A stretch of DNA of 64,000 nucleotides, taken from Tethya wilhelma. Its lineage: Eukaryota > Porifera > Demospongiae > Tethyida > Tethyidae. The stretch spans positions 872,241 through 936,240 of the forward strand of contig CAXIPT010000014.1 of assembly GCA_964030475.1 (NCBI GenBank), in the 5' to 3' direction. Position 1 is the first letter of the stretch. Each line of letters starts with the position of its first letter. Position numbers and translations under genes: made by a program. The notes under the pieces are model-generated. The model was given only the letters and a program-made list of their open reading frames with translations. It was not told where the DNA came from and searched no databases. Shown piece by piece: positions 1 to 10,979 of this stretch.

Positions 1-940
1 TAATACTTAAGCCTTTATGTTTCCGGCACCGGAAACGCAACGTTTCAAAACGCAATTCAAAGTGGAGCATTTTGAGAACAATACATTTCGCTCATTGTGT
101 AAATGGAAAAAAGCAAATAAAAACAAAAACGCTTGGCCTTTAAAGCTAGCTAGTCCCTCCGTTTGAGCTTCGGTTGGTCTAAATAGTATAGTTACATTGT
201 CTTGTTCAATTTTCCTTGTTCAAAAGTGAGTCGTTTCTTGTGTCTATGAATTTTTTGCTGATTCAAAAAAGTTATCATGTGCGTACTATAATACGTGAGG
301 CGGTATAATGTTACAGTTCAACGGTTCATTGAAAATTAAATATATTCGTATAAACACAAATCAAAAACAGTCGTTTTCTAAAAGAAAACAAAAATACATC
401 TGTATAAACGGGGCCTAAAATATAGAAAATTTATAAAAGTGACTGTACATTTTTGGTGAATGTTTACTTCTTATTGTATTCAGTTGTGAATACTCATAAC
501 GTGTACTTTCAGTTTGTGGCATGAAGCAAAAATAAACCGATCAGTAAAGCATGGATAGAGCTATGCAATCAGTATAAGGGATACATGTACCAAGAGAGGT
601 ACACTCATCAATGAAACAAAAGAACGCATCAAACTCTGGTGTAGTTTGGAAATGTTAATTTGTTCTTGATATAATTTTCCCGATGTTCAAGAACATAAGA
701 GAAATATATCTCATTTGCATGGGGGAAGTGAATTTTGGTTGCTAAAAAGTGTTTCACAATTAAGCAGGGAATCTAAGGGACTGCTGGATCTGGGAGCATG
801 CTACTACCCACACCCTTTTCACTAATTCTTTGACAAAACTTGGCTACAATCTTACAATATCGTCAAGCACATCACAGCAAATAGCGCCACACTTCTATCG
901 AATCATTTAGCTAGCCAGGAGCTTATGAGCATTGCAAAGC
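1..940. other. No gene identified
   Basis: AT-rich sequence with only short ORFs on either strand. If the minus-strand 2A/Death-domain gene continues past its second exon, later exons would lie here or off the window, but I could not recognise any coding similarity in it. Confidence 0.4.
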
Positions 941-984
941 TCACAAGCTCTTGCTTACACAGTATAGAGAAACAAATTTCATAC

Positions 985-1843
985 CATAAGCAGGACAGAG
1001 TACATCCTTTCCAGCATCAATTGCATCAATTGTTCGGAGTGCTTTGGCCAGGACACTCAATGTTGTCTCTCGACTATTGTTCAACCACCATAGAAACATA
1101 TCAGTCAAACACCGTTGAGTAAAATTATAGGATGACCATGGTTGTTAGCTTGAAACTCATCCAACTTGTGTATAGGAACACTAAGTTGAAGGCCTAGCTC
1201 TTTCCATTTGGCCGCCAAAGGTAGCTTCACCAGCTCAGACAAGAAGTTTCTGTAAACTACAGTAAATTAATGATGTCAGCATACCATTGATGTAACACTG
1301 AAATATTGCTAGCATGATGGTGTATACCAATCATTATTCTACTATCACACACTGGCCACTGGGAGGTATATACAAAAGGAGGAGAGGGAAACAACACACA
1401 TGATTTACACGTACACATAAAAGTTAATGCAACGATTGATCTAATATCAATTCACGAAAACTGAAATTCCTTGATTTTGTCAAATTGGAAATCATATAAC
1501 GGATCATGTAGGATATCCGACTGCCTAGCCCTAGCCCTAGAGTCGGATATCCTACATGACCCCATATAACATCAGGCTTGGCTCAGTGTTACAAAGAAAT
1601 ACAGGCAATTGGAGGCTTGTTTAGCAATGTAATATCATCACTGTACCAGTAACCACACAATTTTTTAGTTAATTTAACAAGATATAGACCAATTCTGCTT
1701 TTGTCAGACTCAAACACACTGCCTGTCGGGGTTCACTTACTGATAGAAGGCCCGGGATTAATTTCAACATCTCCAGACAACAGCAACAGTAGAGAAAGAA
1801 ACACTGCTAGTAAGTACACTTCAGACACACTCGAGCTCACCAT
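985..1843 (-). CDS. 2A-like signal sequence plus Death-domain gene, first two exons (frameshifted)
   Basis: Exon 1 (1843-1741) starts at an ATG and encodes about 20 residues of hydrophobic leader followed directly by GDVEINPGP, a full match to the 2A consensus D(V/I)ExNPGP. It ends at a consensus donor (GTAAGT, 1740-1735). A TAG acceptor puts exon 2 at 1256, in matching phase. Exon 2 reads as a Death domain: LVKLPLAAKWKELGLQL, then PIHKLDEFQ, then, after a frame change near 1110-1120, LTDMFLWWLNNS and LSVLAKALRTID. Exon 2 could end at a GTATGA donor (984) or run to a TGA at 941-943. N-terminal 2A elements that double as signal sequences are known in invertebrate NLR-type genes; when the 2A skips, the downstream protein stays cytosolic, and when it does not, the leader targets the secretory route. 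The frame change is one indel: assembly error or pseudogene. An in-frame ATG at 1879 is an alternative start. No NACHT or repeat domain is visible. Confidence 0.6.
1504..1559. repeat. Perfect 19-bp inverted repeat (hairpin) in the predicted intron
   Basis: TCATGTAGGATATCCGACT at 1504-1522 is perfectly repeated in inverted orientation at 1541-1559, with an 18-base loop built of CCTAG repeats. It lies inside the predicted intron 1 of the 2A/Death gene. It could be a small foldback element or an RNA hairpin. Confidence 0.8.
1748..1774 (-). other. 2A-like ribosome-skipping motif
   Basis: Nine codons read GDVEINPGP, preceded by a leucine-rich stretch (VYLLAVFLSLLLLLS). All residues needed by the known 2A mechanism (D, E, N, P, G, final P) are present. 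The motif also occurs in some non-LTR retrotransposons, so the downstream Death-domain exon is what argues for a host gene here. Confidence 0.85.
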
Positions 1844-1918
1844 GAGTCCACTCTTCCAGAAACTGAGAAAGCTGAACATCAGACTTGGCGCAATGAAATG
1901 GCGGAAATTAATGGCCGG

Positions 1919-1934
1919 TGACGTCATGACGTGC
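1919..1934. promoter_or_regulatory. CRE-type site pair upstream of the 2A/Death gene
   Basis: A palindromic TGACGTCA (1919-1926) is followed immediately by a half site TGACGTGC (1927-1934). It lies about 75 bases upstream of the ATG at 1843 and 40 bases upstream of the ATG at 1879, where a proximal bZIP/CREB site would be expected. Functional role is inference. Confidence 0.4.
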
Positions 1935-2161
1935 GCGAATGGCATATCCTGTAACACAACCTTTACCAGCTTGATTATAAGCCAAGCTAAGGCCATTCTG
2001 GTATTTACACATTCTATGCCATCTTCCAGATTCCATGATTCTAAATTCCACAAATTTACTACACTGATTATGGCGGAAACCGCACTGTCACTATAGTACC
2101 ATCCATTTGAATACCAAGTCATATTCCTGGTGCTGTTTAGTGTCTTGCAGCAAAACACCAT

Positions 2162-4302
2162 GTCCAGTCATAGTTGCTGAATCATCAGATCATTAAGAAC
2201 AAACTCAAAAAAGGACAACTTTATAAACATGCGAGTACTTCTAACTGCCTGTAACTGTATATCATAACAATAAAAGCACTGCGGCACATAATTATTAACC
2301 CTCAGCGTGAAATTTGTCCTTTTGGCCCCAGTATGATATAATTATTATTGTTGTTTATGCTTGTCAGTTATTTTTTATTGCTTATAAGATTGTGATATAA
2401 TTATAATTAAATATACTATACATTCAGGTGATTGTGTGCTTATATTGTTGATTACAAATTGTGATTATCAAATTCATAATAATTATTTACCGTTAACAAA
2501 CATTAATTTTATAACTAGTTCATTTTGTTCGTCTGGTTTTGATTCATGATTATTGATCAGAAAAAAAATTATTATAATTAAAACTTGTACAAGACGAATT
2601 CAGAAAAGAGTTAAATTGTTCAAAAATTTATTTTTTCTTCTTCTCTTTGTCTTGAGGTTTGTTCTTCTTCTGGAATCTCTTCTTTTTCCTCTGTCTTGGA
2701 AGGGTGGAAGTGTCGTTGGTTCTCTTTTCTCTCTTGGAAAAGTACTTCTTTCTCTGGTTGCTGAGTTGGTATTTTTTTTGTTTTTTTTTGGTACTGCATG
2801 AGTAGGTTACCAAGCGTATGATTGTATCATATGTAGTAACTGTTTGGCTTAAGTTCTTCTGTTCTTCTAACTTTGTGTTTATAGGATTTGGGCTTTCATC
2901 CTTGTATGTCTATTTAGTTATGTCATTTAATTGCCTTTGTATTAGAGCTTTCCCATCAGGGTCTTGTTCATTTTTGGCTAGTTCCTTGATTTTTGCATGG
3001 ATTTCACACAGAGTTTATTTTTCCTAAACAATTGTGATGTTTGATCAGTAAGCTGACTAGGTTTAGGGAGGCATGGTGTATGATATCTCTCTAGTCTTTT
3101 TCAACTTCTGCATGTATCTGAATTGTATATGTGCATGTGGTTTACATGCACCATAAAGACATACTCCATGGAGGGCTTTCATTATTTATACGGACCTTCA
3201 AGAAATGTGTCTGGTGGCTGGCTTTGGTTAAAATGGTAAACGTGGCATTCAGTCTTTCCCTTTTCCCCTTAAGAGTGCTTCACTTTTGGCTGTGTTGCTG
3301 AATATTTCTGAGTGTTCCTCAATGGTTTGGTTAAGGAATTCTGATACATTTTTTAAGTCCTCGATTGAGTCTCAGGAGCTTTTGTTCTGATTGTGTATAT
3401 ATCGGTTACTTTTAAGCGTTGTCTCCAAGGAGTTAGTCCTTCATTGGGTGTATAGGCATGCTTGCTCCTTGTGTGACTAGGTGTGATCATATGGTCCACA
3501 AGGCTAGTATTGTTGACATGTTCCATCAACTAGTGAGCTCGTTACATCAGTTTGGGTGCTTGTTTGGATAATTCCCAGTTGGGTTTCGCCTGATTGCCTT
3601 TTTGCTTTATTTTGTTTCAGGTATGCTTAAGAGTAGTTTCATGCCCGGCATCTGTTTGGCTGGTTGTTTGGTTGTAAGTGAACGGTCTTTGGCATGGCCT
3701 TTGGAGATGCCATTCCTTAGATTGATTAGGCTTCATGTGCTGTTTGTTTTGCTAGTGCTCTTTGACATTTTTGTATGTCAGGTCAATGGATTTGGGAAAA
3801 AAAAAAGGTTAGGATTTGGATTGTTCTTCTGTATGTTTTTGGGTTGCTTCTGTGTTATTATTATCTTCTCGATTATAATTCTTTTTCGCATCTTCTAGAT
3901 GCTTCTTTCATCTTCTCCAAATGCTTCTTCTAATTTCTTCTGAATGCTCCAACTGCTAATCTTCGAGAATTCATTTTGCCCCTGGAGCTACCTTTCTTCA
4001 GATAATTTTTTGACAGTGAGGTAGGAATATGTTGAAAAGTAATGGGGGGGGGGGGAACCCTGTGCCAACAATAAACAGCTATATTTTTAACTACTCCGAC
4101 AAAGATGCTTATCTATGGAGTATGTGGTGCATGTACAATGTAGGATATTATCAACCAACCAAGACTGAGCAGGGTGCTAATGCAGTTAGAGAAGAGGCTG
4201 AAACCAATGGACCCAATAGTGTAAGTTATATATAGTGCGGAGTATAATTGTGACCTTTTTGTTTTGATCATAACTTTCAGCATCATATCTCATCTTGTAA
4301 TC
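2162..4302. other. No gene recognised; strongly strand-skewed stretch
   Basis: From about 2600 to 3900 the plus strand is T-rich and A-poor, so the minus strand is A-rich. Minus-strand frames there are lysine-rich (2628-2813) and interrupted by stops, as in a decayed retrotransposon ORF, but no domain could be recognised. A 12-base G run lies at 4044-4055. Confidence 0.35.
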
Positions 4303-4315
4303 ATGCACACACACA

Positions 4316-4361
<46 letters not shown>
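4303..4361. repeat. (AC)n microsatellite
   Basis: About 29 AC dinucleotides with one imperfection, ending at a single N (4362) that probably marks an assembly join or unresolved length. Confidence 0.95.
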
Positions 4362-4624
4362 NTTCTCTCTGATTGAAGTGCAAAATCACGATGAACACGT
4401 GGACCTACGCGCATGCGCTGTAGATTGAGATGCACTGGCAATGATCGTCATAAACGTATACCATATTTTATATGACGAGGACGTACGACAGACAACAAGT
4501 ATATAACATATATATAACATATAATATATAGAAAATTTCGCCGTTGACTAAACTAGTGTGGGGCTCACTCCGGCTCGCCCCAAATAGTGCATAATGTGCC
4601 TCGCGCAGAGTCTGTAATATGACA

Positions 4625-5500
4625 AGTAGCAAAAATTTCAAAAAATAAGCAGTGTAGGAATGGGCAGTGTTATAAAAAGTATTGGAACAAGGCATGTCTC
4701 AATGACTACTCGTATGGTTCCAGACTGAATTATCTGTAAATGAAGTTTATTGGATTAGATTATACTGGCCAAGACTTGAACACAAAAAAATGAAATAGTC
4801 ATGTGCCCAAAATTGAGACATGCCTTGTTCCAATACTTTTTACAGCACTGCCCATTCCTACACTGCTTATTTTTTGAAATTTTTGCTACTTGTTTATTCA
4901 CTTTTTTCAACACTACAGCTAGTGTGAAGACTGTTAGAGACTGGTTAGTCACTACAAAAAGCTTGAGTAGCAGCTACATGCATTGTAATGCTAGAGTAAC
5001 TAATATAATGCATGCGCATGCGCATTCAATGCCACGTGGATAGATAATAAATAACCTTTGAGCTGAAGATTACTACGTTGAATTAAGTACATGAATTTAT
5101 TAGCCTCATCCCCAGAATGAATGATGAATTTATATGCTAAGTTTTAAAGCTTTCTAGTTTTTGTTTAGGCTTATATATTTGTGATGAAAACGAGTATTAA
5201 GGAACGCACCTAGTGCTGTCAAAGTTGGCTCCACACTTTGTTTCTCTGGAAACTGTGTTCAAGTATAAGTCAGTTAGTACGTACGTAAGTACGTTAGGAG
5301 AACAAAAATGGCACTATTGTGGCTTCCCACTAGTGCTCTCTACGAATTCTCAGTAAAGTTTCTGTGAGCTTCAGGCCTGGCATGCAGTTGGTAATCTGTT
5401 GGGGAGAGCCTTTGAGCAAGTTTGAGGGCTTAACTTTGTTTTGTTAGATTTTTATGGTGATAAACATTTTGTATTGGGTCTATGAGACATGTGGCCCATT
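4625..5500 (+). repeat. Hairpin-containing dispersed repeat, unit 1
   Basis: The unit opens with two inverted arms (4625-4710 and 4792-4885) separated by about 80 bases. It then carries GCATGCGCATGCGCAT and CACGTG palindromes near 5010-5040 and a tail near 5220-5380 shared with unit 3 (for example around CAAAGTTGGCTC). Unit 2 starts directly afterwards, so two units lie in tandem. Short ORFs here are repeat shadows. Confidence 0.75.
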
Positions 5501-6082
5501 CCTACTATACACAAGTATAGTAAAAATTTCATAAAAATTAGCAGTGTAGGAATGGGCAGTGCTGTAAAAAGGAAGGAAACAAGGCTGGGACTTTAAATTT
5601 CGGCACATGACTACTTCATTTTCGTGTTCTCTATCATAGAATCATGATTAAATTCTGATTCCAATTAAGTCATGGTTTATTTAAATAAATTAGAAGGTAT
5701 ACAGGCAACCTATGTGAGCTTGGAAAACTTTGAAAATGAAGTAGTCATGTGCCAAAATTTAAAGTCCCAGCCTTGTTTCCTTCCTTTTTACAGCACTGCC
5801 CATTCCTACACTGCTAATTTTTATGAAATTTTTACTATACTTGTTTGTTCACTTTTTTCAACACTAAGGTGCTCAATTGCAATGGAGTATAAGCTTTCAG
5901 AGACTGGTCAGTCTCTACAAAAAGCATGAGCTACTGCTTTCAAGTACACTGGATGCGCATGCGCATTATATGCATGCAAACCACGTGGTCTGTTGACGAC
6001 CTTTACCTACATCAAGATGGCTACATTCAAGTACAGTATTTTATACCAGAGTTTTAAAATGCCTAGATTTTGTTTGTTAAAT
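5501..6082 (+). repeat. Hairpin-containing dispersed repeat, unit 2 (cut by the N gap)
   Basis: Inverted arms at about 5514-5626 and 5732-5846 pair over about 110 bases with one clear mismatch. They are followed by the shared GATGCGCATGCGCATTATATGC and CACGTGG motifs (5952-5992) and a segment near 6000-6080 that matches unit 3 at 26530-26640. The rest is lost in the N gap. Confidence 0.75.
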
Positions 6083-6688
6083 NNNNNNNNNNNNNNNNNN
6101 NNNNNNNNNNNNNNNNNNNNNNNNNNNNNNNNNNNNNNNNNNNNNNNNNNNNNNNNNNNNNNNNNNNNNNNNNNNNNNNNNNNNNNNNNNNNNNNNNNNN
6201 NNNNNNNNNNNNNNNNNNNNNNNNNNNNNNNNNNNNNNNNNNNNNNNNNNNNNNNNNNNNNNNNNNNNNNNNNNNNNNNNNNNNNNNNNNNNNNNNNNNN
6301 NNNNNNNNNNNNNNNNNNNNNNNNNNNNNNNNNNNNNNNNNNNNNNNNNNNNNNNNNNNNNNNNNNNNNNNNNNNNNNNNNNNNNNNNNNNNNNNNNNNN
6401 NNNNNNNNNNNNNNNNNNNNNNNNNNNNNNNNNNNNNNNNNNNNNNNNNNNNNNNNNNNNNNNNNNNNNNNNNNNNNNNNNNNNNNNNNNNNNNNNNNNN
6501 NNNNNNNNNNNNNNNNNNNNNNNNNNNNNNNNNNNNNNNNNNNNNNNNNNNNNNNNNNNNNNNNNNNNNNNNNNNNNNNNNNNNNNNNNNNNNNNNNNNN
6601 NNNNNNNNNNNNNNNNNNNNNNNNNNNNNNNNNNNNNNNNNNNNNNNNNNNNNNNNNNNNNNNNNNNNNNNNNNNNNNNNNNNNNNNN
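6083..6688. other. Assembly gap (606 N)
   Basis: Run of N. Translations across it are meaningless. It falls in the repeat array, a likely cause of the failed assembly. Confidence 1.
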
Positions 6689-7053
6689 AAAAAATTTTGG
6701 TTGCCATGGCAACTGCATATCATTTCCGGGATTTTAATTGAAGATATTTTCATGAATATTCATAATGAGATTGGTCATGTGACTCTGGTAACCAGGGCAA
6801 ATCATTAAGGATGTTCGGAGCATCATTCACATGCGTTACCATGGTGAGAGCATGTTAAATGATAAAGATATTCTTAGTTCGAATAATTTTTTTCCTTAAT
6901 TAGGGAGCCGGTCCTTAACTTGCCAGAGACTGTCCATTCCATTAAAGAAGCAGGTCGTAATACTAGAATGATGAGTGATCCATGCTGTACACAAAGTGAA
7001 GAAATTTCGTGATTCACTGGCAGAGGAAAAAAATAATTCATGATTTATTTTAT

Positions 7054-8489
7054 TTAATGATTAATGACGTAGGTATATAACAATAGACCGTTAATTGTTC
7101 CAACAGCTACAGTCAGATTGCAGACTAGAAAAACAGCAATAACTACTATGCTAGCTAAAGTATAGACAATGAGTATTTCTATCCAGTTATTTGAGCATTT
7201 CCGGCATGAACTATAGGTATAAGTGAGACTAAATCCATCCTTACAAGACCCACAAAGCTTGCCACTACGATTGAAAGCACACTGTGCATCAGAACCATTG
7301 GCTGTGTTGAGGTTTATCCAGACTGGAGATGGATGACAGTAGTCAAGTGGACAATGAGGGTGAAGCAGATATGGACACTCAAAGTCTTCATCAGTTTCAT
7401 TGATGTAACTTATCCAGACATCATTCTTTCTTAGGACTGATGAGTTACTAATAGAACAACCCATTATGTAGTCAGAGAGGCAAGGATCACATTCACAACT
7501 ACAATTGGATGTGTCTTCAGTTCTGACAAAACCAATTGGGCAATTGCAAGGGAGAAATGTGACATTTATGCGAGTTTGAAAAGCCGTGATATCACTGCTG
7601 CACTGATTATCTGCGTACAAGACTAGCTGTTCTGACTGATAAGGAGAGGTTATGGTGAAATTCAAGTTTGTACAGTTGGAAGTTGTTTCCTGTACGATCT
7701 GTCCTTTAGCAAGTCCACTAAGGTCTGACGATAGATTCGCCTTCACAGAAGATATAATTGGATTTCGACCCTGATCTACAACAACTAGTGATATGTTAAA
7801 TGTCTCACCTTTTTTGACTGCATAAGATGGTGGAGGACTGTCACAATCAGTTTGAGTGTTTACGCAAAAACACACATGAACTGGTTCAGATGATAACTCA
7901 GACAGTGTGTTGTTTCTATTGAAGTTAATGCTATTGGAGGAAAATGCAGTAAGAGAGTTGAAAGAGCTCCTCTCAAGAGTTGCATTCATAACATTCCTCA
8001 GTTCCAATCCATGTCTGTTTTCAAATTGACAATCCTCTATCCTCAGTTGATCTACTGATCTTACAGAGTTCTCTGAGCACTCATTGAACACAAGACCACT
8101 GACAGTGACCTCAGATATGTTGTCTAAAACAAAGCCTGTTGAATTGATGCATGTAACCGTAGCGGAAGAAGAGTTTGTAGGTGCAACTCTTAGTATAAGG
8201 TTGTTGACATGTTGTATCTGAAGAAATAAACCAAGAATATGACAACCAGGCTCAAAGATGAGAGTGATGTTTGAATTAGTGATGACTGTAGAATCTGATT
8301 GTGACCAAAGTGGGCATACTGAGTAAGAGTCAAGCAGCTCATTCCCTCATGTAATTGGGTGTTGTCAGGAATCGTTGTCTCATTTAGACAAGTTGCATTG
8401 TCTTGTACAATATAGTAGGTTTGAGCTGACACTAATGTCACTAGCTTTGCTAGAGCTAGAACTAGGATGATCAGTTGGGCTGTTTTCAT
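7054..8489 (-). pseudogene. Cysteine-rich beta-helix receptor-like protein, frameshifted and 3'-truncated
   Basis: The ATG at 8489 opens a signal peptide (MKMKTAQLIILVLALAK, cleavage probably after VSAQ), then TYYIVQ and CLTLTQYA. Near 8310-8325 the reading frame shifts; the new frame runs uninterrupted to 7054. It contains many N-glycosylation sites, a cysteine-rich stretch (CNCPIGFVRTED, CSCECDPCLSDY), a CGSCKDGFS/CRKC motif and one strong membrane segment (IEILIVYTLASIVVIAVFLV). I recognise this layout as a large sponge family of extracellular, right-handed beta-helix-like proteins that normally continue into several more membrane helices. Here it stops soon after the first helix, beside AATAAA-rich sequence. 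The missing C-terminus and the frameshift argue for a pseudogene; the function of the family is not known to me. Confidence 0.7.
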
Positions 8490-8515
8490 TTTCACTTCTT
8501 AAAAATTGATGTCAC

Positions 8516-8521
8516 TGTGTG

Positions 8522-8592
<71 letters not shown>
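8516..8592. repeat. (GT)n microsatellite
   Basis: Near-pure GT dinucleotides just upstream of the receptor-like pseudogene start. Confidence 0.95.
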
Positions 8593-8596
<4 letters not shown>

Positions 8597-9655
8597 AACA
8601 TGTCAGATGCACATTTAACATAATTATGTATACACGTGGTAGTAATGATAATTCAACTTTAGTTAAGAATCACATACAGTCATGACATTGTGTGTTACAA
8701 AAGCTAACACTTGTAAGTGCTTGAATTTCAAATATTACCTGTATAATCACTGTCAGTTTAGCTCAAATTCTTATCAGATAGTCTGATAGTCTGTTTAGTT
8801 TCTTGTATTGTAGATTGATCAGCTTAGCTCGAGTAGTACTGGTTCTTGTTCGTGATAACACTCGCATTATATAACGTGAATATTGCATAACAGTTTAGCT
8901 TATATAGTATGGGAATATTTTATGACTGATCATGAGGAAAATTAAGTTAATTCTTTAAATTTTTAAACTGTTAGTTATAATTATTATAGTTACTCCTGCA
9001 GTCTGTCAGGAATGTTTGGAGGAGTTATAGGTAGCTATTATCAGAAAATGTGGGATACGAAGTTTTAAAAAATAAGGGAAATATGTGTGGTTGTAACTTC
9101 CATTTTAAGTATCAGAGTCATTACCCCATTCAAAGCATTCTCATCAGTGTCGTTGTATATAGCAGTCTGCCTGTTTGTGATAGTGGACAATACCCCCACA
9201 CTACACTTTTGTGACTATATACAGGAAGAGGAATAGAATGATTTCTAGAGTCATGCTGTGTTTTCCTGTTTGGTGTGTCATACATCATGTGCTATACATA
9301 CGTTTGTAACTTGATATGACAACTTAGACAATGTTGTTAAGGCTCGGCACACACGTAGTACTTTTAAAGGATTATTGTACGATAGTACAAGGTGTAATTA
9401 GTAATGACCACTGAACCTTATCATTATTCATTAGCCATAATTGTCCCATACTATGCCTACATTCCCCTTGTATGACACACTTTCTTAATTTGTGCAATAA
9501 TATTATTGCCGAGCACATTAGTGTGAGGTATCATAAATCGGTTTGTACATTGGGTTTACAGCTCATATCTCACTGTTGTAACTCATCCTTACATTCATAT
9601 TTTAAAATTTTGTGTTTTGGTATATAATATAGGTTGTGCTTTGAGTTCCCTTCAA
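8593..9655. other. No gene identified
   Basis: AT-rich noncoding sequence with no long ORF and no recognisable repeat. Confidence 0.4.
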
Positions 9656-9953
9656 GGCCATAGACTAGTTGGTGCTTGGGGCTGGGGTGCTCAAGTACCC
9701 CCCAAATTTTAGCACTTCCAACAATATAATTTGTACATTTGTTCCACTATAATTGTCAATACTGCTTTTTATCAGATTTTTTTGCCTCAAAATGCATCAA
9801 ATTCCATCTCAGACACCCTAAAATCTCAAAATTTTCCGGGGAGCATGCCCCCGGACCCCCCTAGCTTTGCTAGTCACTACTGTAACATACCAAAGCACTT
9901 TCGTTTACACTTCCAACTGAAGCACCCCCAAATCTTAAAACTTGTCTACGGCC
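9656..9953. mobile_element. MITE-like element with GGCCRTAGAC terminal inverted repeats
   Basis: The left end GGCCATAGACTAGTT and the right end (inverted) GGCCGTAGACAAGTT match, and both are followed by a GGGGTGCT motif. The interior has a C-rich palindromic block around GCATGCCCCCGGACCCCC. The ORF across it is a repeat shadow. No target duplication was evident. Confidence 0.6.
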
Positions 9954-10979
9954 CTGCCCTTGTAGCGTTGGTTTTAAAGAATGTTCATTCTATCTTGCTA
10001 ACTTTTCTCTCAATGACGAGTGATACATTTTGTAAACGTTCAACCTTTTCTAAGATCATCTTGGTTCTGATCGACGATCTTTTCCTTTTTTAATTGTAGC
10101 ACAGTGCACAAGTGTGCCAATAATAATGTATCTGTAAAAATTGTCAACATAATAAATCAATTGTTTAGCAATAGCAGCACACACGGACTTGGGAACAAGG
10201 CTATGATAGAATCTTTATGTAATCTTGATCCAACAATATCTAAAAAACTATATAGAGATCACATCAAGTAGCTCACAAAGACTAGCCTAATTCTAACAAA
10301 TTTTAGAGTATATTTTGTACCTATAATTATGTAGTTCCAATTTTTTTTTAAAAAATTGTTTTAGTAAAATTTTAGTCCTACGTATATCAAACAAAAACTA
10401 CTTGCAGTGACTGTATTATAATTAATCACCCTGCATTATTTCATTAAAAATACTTACCTTTATCTTTTGGCTTGTTGAACGTAAACCAGAAAAATTAAAA
10501 ATTATATAGATTCAGATCCAACTATAGATACTGAGTGACATTACACCACTCCAAGTGAATCTGCATGGTTTCCGGTCATTTGCCTGCATCAACAATTAAA
10601 TATACACCCAAAACTTCACCATTACTTCAACCATGCATGCGCAATACCCATATTGGAACATGTGGTAAAGATTTAACTATTTTTGACATGCCTATAATCA
10701 GTGTTTGAACACTACTTAACCTTTTTCTAAAGTGCTTACAGATTATTATTTTTAAAAAATTCGTGTTAAGAACAAGACAAACAAACTTGTTACCTACAGC
10801 TGTGGCATGCTCAATTGGCTCTCTGTTGAACATTGTTTTGGAGTAATGGTACTTTTCATGACGTAACCACCCACCTATATATTGACTTGTGAAGTCCCTT
10901 AACCAGAAACCAGACTACCACTTGGAGTGGCTTTAACATAGTTTCATTGTGTTTGCATAACTCCTACAAATCTTAACAG
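9954..10979. other. No gene identified
   Basis: AT-rich. Upstream exons of the BEN-domain gene may lie here but could not be recognised. Confidence 0.35.

Noticed and set aside
4186..4398. Cys-Val repeat peptide
   Set aside because: Translation of the AC microsatellite.
6007..6808. Long ORFs across 6007-6808 on both strands
   Set aside because: They only exist because runs of N contain no stop codons.
9731..10093. 120-codon ORF at 9731
   Set aside because: It crosses a MITE with inverted ends and then continues into unrelated sequence.
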